64,000 nucleotides of DNA from Alteromonas mediterranea DE (lineage in GTDB: Bacteria; Pseudomonadota; Gammaproteobacteria; Enterobacterales; Alteromonadaceae): assembly GCF_000020585.3 (NCBI RefSeq), contig NC_011138.3, positions 1,807,491 to 1,871,490 of the forward strand, written 5' to 3'. Made by a program: the position numbers and the translations under genes. Position 1 is the stretch's first letter; every line of letters starts with the position of its first letter. The notes under the pieces are model-generated. The model made no database searches, had not been told where the DNA came from, and saw only the letters and a program-made list of their open reading frames with translations. Below are positions 8,293-17,475 of this stretch, one piece after another.

Positions 8293-9078
8293 CTATAAAT
8301 TCGCTTCTTGCGAAGCTTTGGTTAATTGAACTTGGTTTCCTAACGCAATTAAATATTCAAACCATGCATTAGCATCATCAATGATGTCTGTTATTACCTC
8401 ACTATTTTCTAAAACAAGTGTTGGAAGTAGAGCGTCAACATCTTGTTTGAAAGACACCCATCTTTTCGCACAGCTCGCCATAGCCTGATAGTAGTTCGTT
8501 GGAATCTCTTTCTGCTTGGCAGCTAGCCGCCTGGCGATGATATTTGCCCCCATCGATGAACCTAACCATACGTAAGCTGCTGCGATAGCTTGTGATGTGG
8601 GAGATTTAAAGTTGAAATCTAGGGGCTTTTTAGCGTGGGTGTCTTGCTTAATGTTTTCTTTAATCTCGCTTTGGCTTAAGAGGGTATTGTGAAAATTAGG
8701 GTGGGTGTCTTTGTAAAAGGCACCAGTATCAGTGAGCTGAGATTTTTCAATATGGGCGTTTTCTTCTTGGGTGTTTGATGTGATGTTTGAGGTATTGCTC
8801 ATTGAATGCAACGCGTGGGTGTCTTCGCTAATGGCGGTTAAAATAGCATCGCTATTAATCATCGATGCAATGCCTTCAAGCTGTGTGCTGTTCTGCTTTG
8901 CGTGATTTACCGCACGGGCAGCAGTTTCGTGAAAGTTTCTCATCACGAAAAGTACGGCTTGATAAGCCTTAACGCTAAATAAATTATCATCGTGATAAAT
9001 CGAAAATGGATAAGTATTTTCTAGCGTGGTGTGGCTAGCATGGGTGTCTTGCTTAAGAGCGGTAAATAGGTTTCGCAT
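8293..9078 (-). CDS. Biliverdin-producing heme oxygenase with repeat-encoded insertion
   Basis: 261 residues; the bacterial heme oxygenase fold is normally about 180-210. The N-terminal LKQDTHASHTTLE carries the expected proximal His (TxxxHxxLE pattern). The distal helix motif is seen as WLGSSMGANIIARRL. It would open heme to biliverdin, iron and CO. Residues about 84-158 are an extra, low-complexity block containing EDTHAL, YKDTHP and KQDTHAK, encoded by copies of the dispersed repeat; a further copy is read as WVSFK near residue 207. The insertion falls between helices, so a folded enzyme is plausible. No phytochrome or TonB heme receptor is adjacent. ATG start. Confidence 0.85.
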   Translation of the reverse strand: MRNLFTALKQDTHASHTTLENTYPFSIYHDDNLFSVKAYQAVLFVMRNFHETAARAVNHAKQNSTQLEGIASMINSDAILTAISEDTHALHSMSNTSNITSNTQEENAHIEKSQLTDTGAFYKDTHPNFHNTLLSQSEIKENIKQDTHAKKPLDFNFKSPTSQAIAAAYVWLGSSMGANIIARRLAAKQKEIPTNYYQAMASCAKRWVSFKQDVDALLPTLVLENSEVITDIIDDANAWFEYLIALGNQVQLTKASQEANL

Positions 9079-9152
9079 GGACGGTGATTCTTCGCGATTA
9101 AATTACATGGTTTTTGTAGTTTGGCTTAACCTTATCATGGGTGTCTTTGTAA
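8446..9152. repeat. Repeat copies in and upstream of the heme oxygenase gene
   Basis: Cores AGACACCCA/TGGGTGTCT lie at 8446-8460 (forward), and in reverse orientation at 8636-8650, 8702-8716, 8816-8830, 9041-9055 and 9138-9152. The last copy (TGGGTGTCTTTGTAA) lies in the spacer upstream of both flanking genes. Decayed forms are seen near 8755-8785. Copies at 8636, 8816 and 9041 carry flanking TAGC/GCTTA or GCG/CGC arms that could form short hairpins. In the gene they are read as KDTH/QDTH, except 8446 which is read as WVSF. Confidence 0.88.
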
Positions 9153-9248
9153 CGGATAGGTGGGACGGAGTTTTTTTCCTGCCTATTTCATTGCGCCGAA
9201 TACCAGTGCGGGTATACTTGCCGCAAATTTTAAGATAGGTAAAGAATT

Positions 9249-9644
9249 GTGTTTCCAGAAACAGTTGCAGATAAACTAACTGATGCAGTGATTGAACAGG
9301 CAATGAGGCTAAGTGCCGAAGAACGCCAAGAACTTGTTGTGAGCTATATCGTAAAAGCTAATGAGATTTGGCTGGTGCAGGGCAACGAAGGGTTTGTTAT
9401 GTTTGAAAACGGTGATAGCGTCCAGCTGCCGGTATTTCCACATAAAGATTTGGCGCAGAAGTTCGTAGATATCAACGAAATTGTTGGTCAATGTGCAAAC
9501 GTAGCATTAGACGAATTTACTCAAACGTGGCTACCAGGCCTTGAGAAAAACGGTGTTGAACTTGTTATGTTCCCAACAACAAGCGACGTTGAGAACCTGG
9601 TTATGACCGCCGAAGATCTTGCCGCTGCGTTAAACGGCAACTAA
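9249..9644 (+). CDS. DUF2750-like small protein
   Basis: 131-residue acidic cytoplasmic protein. It fits the DUF2750 pattern: an N-terminal helix (RLSAEERQELVVSYIVKA), a short beta-part ending in LPVFPHKDLAQKFV and the signature FTQTWLPGLEKNGVELVMFP. Function unknown. GTG start with AGGTAAAG upstream; no better ATG is present. The following small gene begins 14 bp after its stop, so the two form an operon. Confidence 0.65.
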   Translation: MFPETVADKLTDAVIEQAMRLSAEERQELVVSYIVKANEIWLVQGNEGFVMFENGDSVQLPVFPHKDLAQKFVDINEIVGQCANVALDEFTQTWLPGLEKNGVELVMFPTTSDVENLVMTAEDLAAALNGN

Positions 9645-9658
9645 GTTAAGGTTTGTGT

Positions 9659-10051
9659 ATGTCATCCGAAGATAATTTACTTCCTCTTGGCGAATCGCTG
9701 GCTAATGCGAAAGGGTGGGATGACTTTACTCGCACACTCATGTTAGCGGGAAAGGCGCTAACTCCGCTACCACAGCCAGAGCGCAATGATAATACTGCGG
9801 TGGAAGGGTGTGAAAGCCCAGTATGGTTAGCTTTTTCTCACGATGAAGGCTGTCTTATGGCGTTTTCACCAAGTAAGGTAATACGCGGTGTACTCGCCGT
9901 TTTACTTGAAAAAGCAAATTCACTTACCAAGCAGCAGCGAGCGGCCTTTGATTTTGAAAATTATTTATCGCAATGCCAACTTGAGCGCCACTTAAGCCAA
10001 TCGCGAGGAAACGGGATCAAGTCGGTTATAGCGAAGCTTAAGGATATCTAA
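9659..10051 (+). CDS. Hypothetical protein
   Basis: 130 residues, not recognised. Begins MSSEDNLLPLGESLANAKGW at an ATG preceded by AAGG. It contains SPVWLAFSHDEGCLMAFSP in the middle and a helical, basic C-terminus. No membrane segment or signal peptide. The upstream gene ends 14 bp before, so they are likely co-expressed. The stop codon lies inside a 17-bp perfect tandem duplication. Confidence 0.6.
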   Translation: MSSEDNLLPLGESLANAKGWDDFTRTLMLAGKALTPLPQPERNDNTAVEGCESPVWLAFSHDEGCLMAFSPSKVIRGVLAVLLEKANSLTKQQRAAFDFENYLSQCQLERHLSQSRGNGIKSVIAKLKDI

Positions 10052-10073
10052 TTAAAAAGGATATCTAATTAAA
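10040..10073. repeat. 17-bp perfect tandem duplication across a stop codon
   Basis: AAGGATATCTAATTAAA occurs twice back to back (10040-10056 and 10057-10073). The first copy contains the stop of the upstream gene, so the duplication did not change the protein. Probably a recent slippage event. Confidence 0.9.
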
Positions 10074-10087
10074 CCTGTGGCTTAATT

Positions 10088-11359
10088 TTACTTGTTTTTC
10101 GCCTCTATCCACTGGCTCATGTACTTACTCGCCGTCAGTGTTTGGTGCCAAAGTAGGCTTTGCATAAATAACGTCGCTCTGTGCGATTCTAAACTTTGCG
10201 TTAAATTTAGTATCTTTGTGGTGAGCTCAAATTGAGGTTGGTGGGCTTTAAACTCATTAAGTAAGCATTCCGCTTGGTGGCTCGCATTTTCCCACACCTC
10301 TTTATTGGTATAGAGCGCTACAGCGTGCTCTACATAGTTGTTAACCACCTCAGGTTTAGCGATATCAGTGCTACAAATAGCCCCGGGCCATGAATACGGT
10401 GCGTCATTACTCGGGTCGTCTTTCGCTACCTTTCTACGTACGATGCCTTCCGCGCCTACCCATGTTGTAATACTTGGTGTAAAACATCGCATTGCATCTA
10501 AAAGCTTTCCTTTCACGCCAGCCCCAAACCGTAAAGGCGCAATTAGTGCCTTGGCGTTTACCATCACTGATTCAACGTCTGCGGCCCAACCCTTCACTAA
10601 AAAGCCTTGCTTGTCGTTGTGAAGTTGTGTGGCTTTTTTAGGTGGATAAGCGCCGTAAATGTGCAGTTCTGCTTGGGGAAGTGCTTTTTTAATTGCAGGC
10701 CACAGGCTTTGCTTAAGCTGAAGTGCTGCATCCCAATTAGGCGCATGGCGAAAGTTACCGATGTGAACGAAATTGGCGCGCTGCTCAAAAGGAACCTGTA
10801 TCGTCGTTGTATTGCCAACAACAAGGGGGTGATAATGAAGCTGCGCTGCTGGCACGCCGTAGTGTTCAGTGAGCAGCGCCATCTCTTGTTTGGAAATTAC
10901 TAGAGTGAGATCGCTACGTAATATAGAAGCGATTTCTCTTTGTGCTAACTCACTGCTTAATTGTGCCTGTTTAGCATCGCCTGTTTTCTTTACGGCATCG
11001 TGCCTTGCTTGGCGTAAGCTATGTAAGTCTTCTGTATTTAAAATGCGTAGCGCTTCGGGGCAACTTTCTTTCACCCGCCACGAAAACTGCTCTTCTGTCA
11101 TGTAGCGATCAAATATAACCACGTCTGGATTTAACCGCGCTATCAGCGTATTGAATGAACTGCAGTTCAGTGCCACAGAATGGGCTTGCACGCCCAGTGC
11201 TTCAAGGTCTGCTTTGTGCTCGCTATCTGTCGCTGCGGTTAAAAACGTTACGTTAAAATTAGCGTCTAAACAGCGCATTATAAGCGATAGCATATTTTGG
11301 CCAGCGGCCGAAGAATTAGGCTCAGGCCATACATAACCAATTACAGCAACATTTAACAT
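10088..11359 (-). CDS. Glycosyltransferase, GT4-like (GT-B fold)
   Basis: 423 residues, cytoplasmic. N-terminal Rossmann half opens NVAVIGYVWPEPNSSAAGQN, a typical GT-B acceptor-domain start with the early Gly-rich loop. The C-terminal half shows the donor-binding pattern VKGWAADVESVMVNAKALI, then APLRFGAGVKGKLLDAM and a WVGAEGI segment, as in family 4/1 glycosyltransferases. Substrate unknown, and no other polysaccharide genes flank it. ATG start. It is convergent with the two-gene unit on its left. Confidence 0.8.
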   Translation of the reverse strand: MLNVAVIGYVWPEPNSSAAGQNMLSLIMRCLDANFNVTFLTAATDSEHKADLEALGVQAHSVALNCSSFNTLIARLNPDVVIFDRYMTEEQFSWRVKESCPEALRILNTEDLHSLRQARHDAVKKTGDAKQAQLSSELAQREIASILRSDLTLVISKQEMALLTEHYGVPAAQLHYHPLVVGNTTTIQVPFEQRANFVHIGNFRHAPNWDAALQLKQSLWPAIKKALPQAELHIYGAYPPKKATQLHNDKQGFLVKGWAADVESVMVNAKALIAPLRFGAGVKGKLLDAMRCFTPSITTWVGAEGIVRRKVAKDDPSNDAPYSWPGAICSTDIAKPEVVNNYVEHAVALYTNKEVWENASHQAECLLNEFKAHQPQFELTTKILNLTQSLESHRATLFMQSLLWHQTLTASKYMSQWIEAKNK

Positions 11360-11857
11360 GGTGAAATTTTAACTTTTACGTTTGAGGTTAGCCTTAAAAG
11401 GCGCGGTGTTGTGGTGTTAGCGTGTGATGCTAACATAAATCTGCTTCGCTAGCGTTGAAACTGCAAAAAAGGGGTAACCCTTAGAAAATCTAATTCTTAT
11501 AGGTAATTACCCCGAGTTTTTCTTTGTATTACAATTATAGGTATGTAAAAACAAGCGGCACGGTATAATAAGCCAATCGGGATGAAGTTGATTATATGGC
11601 TTATTAGTGTCGGTATTATTGCCCTTGTATAGGTGCTTAAAAATAAAAGCTCGGCGCATGGCTGGTGCAAAAATCAGCTAATAAAGCGCAATTTAATTGC
11701 TTAATATAACGTTTTGATTAATAAAAAAATCATACTTTTTTACTAAGCGGTATTTATTGACCTACCCGTTTTTTGTGCCTATACCTAAACAAACGTGAGG
11801 CAAATGGACGTACCTTGGGCGCTATATTGATAAAGGCGGCATTAAGAGAGTGCACGA
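11360..11857. other. Intergenic region without a gene
   Basis: About 500 bp, AT-rich, between two divergent genes. It holds a small perfect hairpin, GTTAGC (11416-11421) with GCTAAC (11429-11434), whose arms equal those around a repeat copy at 26354-26376; its loop GTGTGAT is not the repeat core, so it may be a decayed copy. The A/T-rich stretch 11700-11770 is a plausible promoter area for the HDOD gene, but I cannot assign boxes. Confidence 0.45.
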
Positions 11858-12703
11858 ATGAATTTAGATGAACTAGTTTCCAAAGCGGAAGACCTCTTCG
11901 TATTACCAGACTCGGTAACTCGACTTAAAGCTTGTATGGATGACGAAGCTTCAAGCATCGATGACATCGGTGAGATCATTGCTTTTGACCCTTCGTTGGC
12001 CACCCAGCTTCTGCGTGTGGCGAACTCTGCGTTGTATCGATTTCCTAACAAAATTGATACCGTCACTCGCGCAATTCAGGTGGTGGGCACCCGATCTACC
12101 TACGATTTAGCACTTGCCTATGGCGTTAGTCAGGCCTTTAGCGATGTTGACGGCCAGTGTATCGATTTAGATAAATTTTGGGAGCAAAGTGTCTCCTGCG
12201 GCCTTTTGGCAAAGTATTTTGCAGATATGCGCAATATTCGTGAACCTGAGCGCCTTTTTGTTTCCGGGTTGCTTCACAATATTGGCGAGCTTGTTACCGT
12301 GTCCGTATTACCAGAATCGGCTACGCGCTGTCAGGCGTTTAATGCCCGAGTGAGCCCAGCAGAGCTTCAGTTTGGCGTGTTGGGTTTTACTTATGCCGAG
12401 CTATCGGCCAGGCTCATTGAAAAGTGGGATATTCCCAGTACGATTTATGCGCCTATTGATAGTATTCACAAAGGGGAGGAAGGGGCCACGACTATTGAAG
12501 ATAAAATTCTGCAGTTGTCGTACGTTTTAGCTCTCGATAATGTAAACCCTGAGATTTACCCAAGCTACCATAACCTCAAACCTGAGCAACACGAGGCGCT
12601 TTCGCTAAAGCGGGAAGATCTAGAAGATGCACTAGATATAACCAATCTACAGTGTATTTCGATTATATCGCTATTTAATCCTAATGCCTTTATGTTGTAC
12701 TAA
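11858..12703 (+). CDS. HDOD-domain signalling protein
   Basis: 281 residues, cytoplasmic. An HDOD domain spans most of the protein: LPDSVTRLKACMDD, FDPSLATQLLRVANSALY, AIQVVGTRSTYDLALA and LFVSGLLHNIGELV are characteristic. HDOD proteins are HD-related but lack phosphohydrolase residues and act in signalling; the target is unknown. ATG start with an AGAGAG stretch upstream. It is monocistronic and ends at a shared hairpin. Confidence 0.85.
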   Translation: MNLDELVSKAEDLFVLPDSVTRLKACMDDEASSIDDIGEIIAFDPSLATQLLRVANSALYRFPNKIDTVTRAIQVVGTRSTYDLALAYGVSQAFSDVDGQCIDLDKFWEQSVSCGLLAKYFADMRNIREPERLFVSGLLHNIGELVTVSVLPESATRCQAFNARVSPAELQFGVLGFTYAELSARLIEKWDIPSTIYAPIDSIHKGEEGATTIEDKILQLSYVLALDNVNPEIYPSYHNLKPEQHEALSLKREDLEDALDITNLQCISIISLFNPNAFMLY

Positions 12704-12725
12704 CTGAAGCGTATACACGCTTCAG
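12704..12725. terminator. Hairpin between convergent genes
   Basis: Perfect 9-bp stem CTGAAGCGT (12704-12712) and ACGCTTCAG (12717-12725) with loop ATAC, followed only by a short TTTA. It lies between the HDOD gene and the convergent thioesterase gene, so probably serves both. Confidence 0.6.
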
Positions 12726-12739
12726 TTTAGCCTTCCGGT

Positions 12740-13555
12740 TTAATCGAAAATCGCGACGGTTTGCCTGCTTATCGCAATCACCTCGTTGTCTTTATCCCAA
12801 ATTGTTGCTTCCGTATGTCCGTAGCCATCGGCCGCTTGTCGCGTATGCGCTTTATAGCCAAACCAATCGGTGGGGCTTACAGGTTTATGCGGATGAATAA
12901 ACTCTAAATTCCAGCTAACTGTGCTTGCTGGTGCAGGCAGCTTCATCATTTGCAGCAAGGTTGGCGGCCATGCATCAATCATGGTGATGATATGGGCATC
13001 GGTAATGGCTTCAGGCGCCTTTTTAAAACGCATAAATCCATGGTAGTGACTGGTTTTCTTGCGCGTAAATGGAATGCCACCTTCGTCGATGGCTAAGTCA
13101 AAGTAACGCAAAAATTTTGGCGTTACTTTAGGAATTTGCGGTATGAATTTAGCCTTATTTGGTAAAGGCATATCGTGCTTTTCGTTGTTCTCGACGCGAA
13201 TTCCAGACGCCCTGGCAACGCCAAAGCAGGCTTGAGAGAACACGCAGCTTTTTCCGTTTTGAATAGCGTGTGCCGTAAATTGCGATACGTTTTTACCCGT
13301 TCTTAGCAAAGTAACTTCAATAGAAAAAGGAGCTTCAAGTGACAAAGGGCCCACAAAGTTAGTGGTGAATGAGCGCAATACCCGATTGTCAGTAACTTGT
13401 TGCTTTACTGCACAGTAGAGCATACCGGCAGAAATGCCGCCAAATGCGGTACGGCCCTGTCCCCACGTTTTGGGAATGATAAGGCCATCAACCTTCCATG
13501 TGTTTTCCGAAGTCTGTGATAACTGAGGGATATTGAGCAATTCGTCTACTGTCAT
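12740..13555 (-). CDS. Acyl-CoA thioesterase (TesB-like double hotdog)
   Basis: 271 residues. The double-hotdog thioesterase pattern is visible: WGQGRTAFGGISAGMLYCAV (first hotdog helix), LRSFTTNFVGPL, TLLRTGKNVSQFTAHAIQ, and in the second half IDAWPPTLLQMM and VSWNLEFIHP. It would hydrolyse acyl-CoA to free fatty acid and CoA. Chain length unknown. ATG start; divergent from the following MFS gene. Confidence 0.85.
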   Translation of the reverse strand: MTVDELLNIPQLSQTSENTWKVDGLIIPKTWGQGRTAFGGISAGMLYCAVKQQVTDNRVLRSFTTNFVGPLSLEAPFSIEVTLLRTGKNVSQFTAHAIQNGKSCVFSQACFGVARASGIRVENNEKHDMPLPNKAKFIPQIPKVTPKFLRYFDLAIDEGGIPFTRKKTSHYHGFMRFKKAPEAITDAHIITMIDAWPPTLLQMMKLPAPASTVSWNLEFIHPHKPVSPTDWFGYKAHTRQAADGYGHTEATIWDKDNEVIAISRQTVAIFD

Positions 13556-13725
13556 ACTTGCTGTCTGGTCTGATGAGTTGAGTGTTTTGTCATCCTACCC
13601 TAAGCGCTATAGAACGAAAAGCCTGAGTTAGAAATTTTCGTTATGTTAACAAATAAGTAACAATAAGTTGTTTATTTTTTTACCTAATGCGTAGACTGGG
13701 GTTATCGTCACTTAAAAGGACTGTT

Positions 13726-15048
13726 ATGGCCCATACTCACGTAGAAGGTATTCCTGCTAATGAAGCCGGAACATCAAGAAGTTACCGAAATTACGTTTTA
13801 TTCATACTAACCCTGGTCTACGCCTTTAACTTTATAGACAGGCAAATCATTGGGATCCTTTCACCTTTCATTAAAGCTGATTTAGGTTTGGATGACGCCC
13901 AACTTGGGTGGTTAAAGGGGGTTTATTTCGCGCTATTGTACACGGTGATGGGAATTCCTATTGCTTGGCTCGCAGACCGCTACAGCCGGGTGAATATCAT
14001 CGCCATCTCACTTACGTTGTGGAGCGGGTTTACCGCAGCTTCGGGGTTGGCGGCAAATTACATGCAGCTTGCCATTGCTCGAATAGGCGTTGGCATTGGC
14101 GAAGCAGGGGGCAGCCCACCGTCGCACAGTATTATCTCTGACCTTTTTCCGAAAGAAAAACGAGCGGGGGCACTCGCTATTTACTCTTTAGGTATCCCTT
14201 TTGGCGTTATGCTAGCGTTTTTTGCGTCTGCATTTTTCTTGCAAGGGGGCTCAGCAGACTGGCGTACCGTTATGTACAGTGTGGGTATTCCTGGCGTGCT
14301 CCTTGCGATACTGCTTAAGTTAACGGTAAAAGAGCCAACTCGAACCGTATCTGCGCCAAGTGACGATACAACGAACAAGCCAAGCGTAAAGTCATCGCTT
14401 AAAATGCTTTTAAAGATACCCACATGGTGGGGAATGGCGCTGGGTATTTCGTTTGGCTCTTTTGGAAACTATGCAATATCAACATGGGTCATCGATTATT
14501 ACGTACGCGCATTTGCGGGACTAGACATCACCCAACTGCTGATTGTATTTGGAATTATTAACGGTACTGCATATGCGTTAGGTGTATGGCTGGGTGGCTA
14601 TATCGCAGACCGATGGGGTAAGCACAATAAAAAGGCGTATGCGCTTTTGCCTGCTATTGCGCTGATTATCGGTGTGCCGGCTTTTTACGCTTCGCTTCAG
14701 GTCCAAGACTTATGGCTTTCTGTTGGGCTAATGGCGCTATTATTATTTACCAGCGGGTCGTATTTGGGGCCCAGCTTTGCTATGGCGCAAACCCTAGCGC
14801 CAATAAACGTACGGGCAATGTCAACGGCGCTATTTTTCTTCGTGTTAAATATTATTGCCCTAGGTGGCGGGCCTACGCTTACCGGTATTATAAGTCAGGC
14901 ACTGGTTCCTTCTCTTGGTGAAACAGAAGCATTGCGACAAGCGCTTATTTACCTTGTGGTGCCTTATGGGCTCTCAATTGCGGTTTTCTTATGGACAAGT
15001 ACCAAAATCGTAAAAGATTGGGAAATGGCAGAAGCCAGAGGCTTGTAG
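13726..15048 (+). CDS. MFS transporter (spinster-like group)
   Basis: About 440 residues, twelve predicted membrane helices. MFS signatures: FNFIDRQIIGILSPFIKADLGLDDAQ in the first loop, the A-motif-like GIPIAWLADRYSR, and GVGIGEAGGSPPSHS in helix 4, as in the spinster-type group of organic-solute carriers. Substrate unknown. The ATG at 13726 is chosen over an upstream in-frame ATG at 13687 because AAAAGGA lies just before it and the homologous start follows. Ends at a clear terminator. Confidence 0.85.
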   Translation: MAHTHVEGIPANEAGTSRSYRNYVLFILTLVYAFNFIDRQIIGILSPFIKADLGLDDAQLGWLKGVYFALLYTVMGIPIAWLADRYSRVNIIAISLTLWSGFTAASGLAANYMQLAIARIGVGIGEAGGSPPSHSIISDLFPKEKRAGALAIYSLGIPFGVMLAFFASAFFLQGGSADWRTVMYSVGIPGVLLAILLKLTVKEPTRTVSAPSDDTTNKPSVKSSLKMLLKIPTWWGMALGISFGSFGNYAISTWVIDYYVRAFAGLDITQLLIVFGIINGTAYALGVWLGGYIADRWGKHNKKAYALLPAIALIIGVPAFYASLQVQDLWLSVGLMALLLFTSGSYLGPSFAMAQTLAPINVRAMSTALFFFVLNIIALGGGPTLTGIISQALVPSLGETEALRQALIYLVVPYGLSIAVFLWTSTKIVKDWEMAEARGL

Positions 15049-15067
15049 TATTATCGTGCTTTATTGC

Positions 15068-15100
15068 TAAGGGGCTGATTTCAAGCCCCTTATTTGTTTG
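15068..15100 (+). terminator. Rho-independent terminator after the MFS gene
   Basis: Stem TAAGGGGCT (15068-15076) and AGCCCCTTA (15084-15092), 9 bp, loop GATTTCA, followed by TTTGTTTG. Confidence 0.75.
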
Positions 15101-15120
15101 TGACATAACGGAGTATATTG

Positions 15121-15924
15121 GTGTCTTCGACAGAGTTGAGTTTTCATTTTGCTCATGCAAACGGATTTCCCGCTGGCAGTTACAATGCGATGTTTTCGGC
15201 GTTGCCTAAGAACTTCAATCGTTTACACGTTGAGCGTTTCGGCCACGACCCTCAGCTTCCCGTGAATGGCAATTGGCGAAATCAAGTTCACGAGCTTATT
15301 AAGCATGTAAGAAAAGAGAATACGGACTCACGCGGTGTATTTGGCGTGGGGCATTCATTTGGTGCGGTTATCACCTATATGGCCGCATGCGAGGCGCCAG
15401 AACTGTTTCGAGGCATCATTTTACTCGACCCGCCGCTGGTGGTTGGCCCGCTAAGCTACTTTTTCAGGTTTGCTAAGTATACGCCGTTAATCAATAAACT
15501 AACCCCGGCGAAGCTCGCGCAAACACGCAATACTAGTTGGCCGAGTAATACCGATATGGAAACATACTTTCATAGCAAAGCCTTGTTTAGAGATATGGAC
15601 AAACGCTGCGTACGAGACTACGTAAAGTCGGTGACTGCGTTAAAAGGAGACGATATATCGCTGACATTTCGTGCTGACGTTGAAGCTGCGTTGTTTCGAA
15701 ACGTACCTCATAATTTGGGAAAATATAGAGGGAAACTACAATGTCCGGCAGTGCTCGCAACGGGAAGTAAAAGTAATGTATGTAAGCCAGAAATGTATTC
15801 TCGCCTAATGAAGCATAACGCTATTGATCATGTTGTGCTTGAAGGGGGGCATATGTTTCCTTTAGAGCATCCAGAGCAAGTGGCAGCGTTTATAGAACGT
15901 ACGATAACGAGGTGGAATACATAG
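15121..15924 (+). CDS. Alpha/beta hydrolase
   Basis: 267 residues, cytoplasmic. The nucleophile elbow is GVGHSFGAVIT, the acid region follows the CPAVLATGSKSNVC strand, and the catalytic His is in GGHMFPLEHPEQV. Natural substrate unknown. The GTG at 15121 is preferred to a TTG at 15118 because GGAG at 15110-15113 then has a 7-base spacing. It follows the MFS terminator and ends at a hairpin shared with glgC. Confidence 0.8.
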   Translation: MSSTELSFHFAHANGFPAGSYNAMFSALPKNFNRLHVERFGHDPQLPVNGNWRNQVHELIKHVRKENTDSRGVFGVGHSFGAVITYMAACEAPELFRGIILLDPPLVVGPLSYFFRFAKYTPLINKLTPAKLAQTRNTSWPSNTDMETYFHSKALFRDMDKRCVRDYVKSVTALKGDDISLTFRADVEAALFRNVPHNLGKYRGKLQCPAVLATGSKSNVCKPEMYSRLMKHNAIDHVVLEGGHMFPLEHPEQVAAFIERTITRWNT

Positions 15925-15932
15925 TGGGGCAC

Positions 15933-15962
15933 GATTTGGCGCAGTTGCGCCAAATCATTTTT
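15933..15962. terminator. Bidirectional terminator between hydrolase and glgC
   Basis: Perfect 10-bp stem GATTTGGCGC (15933-15942) and GCGCCAAATC (15947-15956), loop AGTT, then ATTTTT. It separates two convergent genes and overlaps the glgC stop codon. Confidence 0.8.
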
Positions 15963-17256
15963 AGAGGGTTATGCTGATGTTTGGGGCTTGGCTTAAACCG
16001 CCAACCGGCTGGCCTAACATTTCTCTGGTTACCAACACTACACCTTTCTCTGAAACGCGGAACCCTCGCGCTTTATCTTGCTCTAGGTCGTAACCAATTG
16101 TTGTGCCTTCCGGGATAACGCAGCCGCGATCAATAATGACTCTCTTCAATTTGCAGTGGCGTTTTATTTCTACATCGGGAAGGATGACCGCGTCTTCAAT
16201 TAAACCGTAAGAATGCACACGTACGTTAGAAAAACAAATAGACGAGCGAAGCGTTGAGCCTGAAATAATACAGCCCCCTGAAACGACAGAGTTAATTGCC
16301 TCGCCACGTCTGTCGTGGTCTTCCCATACAAACTTGGCCGGTGGTAATTGTTCTTGGTATGTCCAAATGGGCCATTTTCTATCATACAAATTAAGCTGTG
16401 GAACTGGCGCAACCATTTCCATATTCGCTTCCCAAAAGGAATCAATTGTGCCGACGTCACGCCAGTAGGCGTTATCGCCACCACTTTGTTCAAACGGGTA
16501 AGCGTAGACGGGGTGGTCTGCAATAATAGATGGAATAATGTCCTTACCAAAATCGCGCTGAGACCCCATGTTTTCAGAGTCAACCCGTAGCTGTTCGAAA
16601 AGAAATTCGGTATCGAAAACATAGTTGCCCATAGACGCTAGACAGCGAGTGGGATCATTTGGAAGGGGAGTGGGGTTTGCAGGTTTTTCTTCAAAACCAT
16701 TAATACGGTAGTTCTCGTCTACTGACATCACGCCGAATGCACCTGCTGCTTCTTCTAAAGGTACTGACATGCAGGAAACGGTCATCTTGGCACCTGATTC
16801 TTTGTGCTTGGCTAGCATATCGCCGTAGTCCATTCGGTAAATATGATCGCCCGACAAGATCATGACATATTTCGGCAGCTCATCTCGGATGATATCTATG
16901 TTTTGGAAAACGGCGTCAGCGGTGCCTTCATACCAACTGTCTGAAAAGCGTTGAGAAGCCGGAAGAATTTCAACAGATTCGCCGAGCTCCTTCTTAAAGT
17001 GGCCCCAGCCCCTTACAAGGTGACGGATGAGAGAGTGCGATTTGTATTGGGTGACCACGCCTATTCGTCGAATACCAGAATTCACGCAATTTGATAGCGG
17101 GAAGTCGATAATTCTAAATTTACCGCCAAAATAAAGTGCCGGTTTAGCTCGCCAAGTAGTGAGTTCGTGTAATCTAGAACCTTTTCCACCCGCAAGAATG
17201 AGCGCATAAGTATCGCGAGTAAGGTTACTGATGTAACGAGAACTTTGATCTGCCAT
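15961..17256 (-). CDS. glgC: Glucose-1-phosphate adenylyltransferase (ADP-glucose pyrophosphorylase)
   Basis: 431 residues, normal length. It makes ADP-glucose for glycogen synthesis. Motifs: [15 protein letters not shown] (nucleotide-binding), [20 protein letters not shown], and the glucose-1-phosphate region [13 protein letters not shown], followed by a left-handed beta-helix C-terminus with [12 protein letters not shown]. The activator/inhibitor-binding start region is intact. No glgA, glgB, glgX or glgP gene lies in the window, so it stands alone here. ATG start with AGGAGTTTATAGGA upstream. Confidence 0.95.
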   Translation of the reverse strand: MADQSSRYISNLTRDTYALILAGGKGSRLHELTTWRAKPALYFGGKFRIIDFPLSNCVNSGIRRIGVVTQYKSHSLIRHLVRGWGHFKKELGESVEILPASQRFSDSWYEGTADAVFQNIDIIRDELPKYVMILSGDHIYRMDYGDMLAKHKESGAKMTVSCMSVPLEEAAGAFGVMSVDENYRINGFEEKPANPTPLPNDPTRCLASMGNYVFDTEFLFEQLRVDSENMGSQRDFGKDIIPSIIADHPVYAYPFEQSGGDNAYWRDVGTIDSFWEANMEMVAPVPQLNLYDRKWPIWTYQEQLPPAKFVWEDHDRRGEAINSVVSGGCIISGSTLRSSICFSNVRVHSYGLIEDAVILPDVEIKRHCKLKRVIIDRGCVIPEGTTIGYDLEQDKARGFRVSEKGVVLVTREMLGQPVGGLSQAPNISITL

Positions 17257-17351
17257 TTCCTATAAACTCCTGTAAAAAAGCGACAACTGTGTATCGATAG
17301 AAATATAAAAAGAAAACGAAGTGTTGCGATTGATTGCGCTATATATGAACG

Positions 17352-17372
17352 GCCTGTTTGAACAGGCTTTTT
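17352..17372. other. Terminator-like hairpin upstream of glgC
   Basis: GCCTGTT (17352-17358) and AACAGGC (17361-17367), followed by five T on the plus strand. It points away from glgC and no plus-strand gene precedes it, so what it would terminate is unclear. Confidence 0.45.
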
Positions 17373-17475
17373 GATAACATAAACCCATACTACACAAGAT
17401 ATTTTAGAATGACAGTGGGATTTTCAATGTTTGTGACGAATTGGTAAATTATTTAAAATTATGTTGTGTGGCGGC

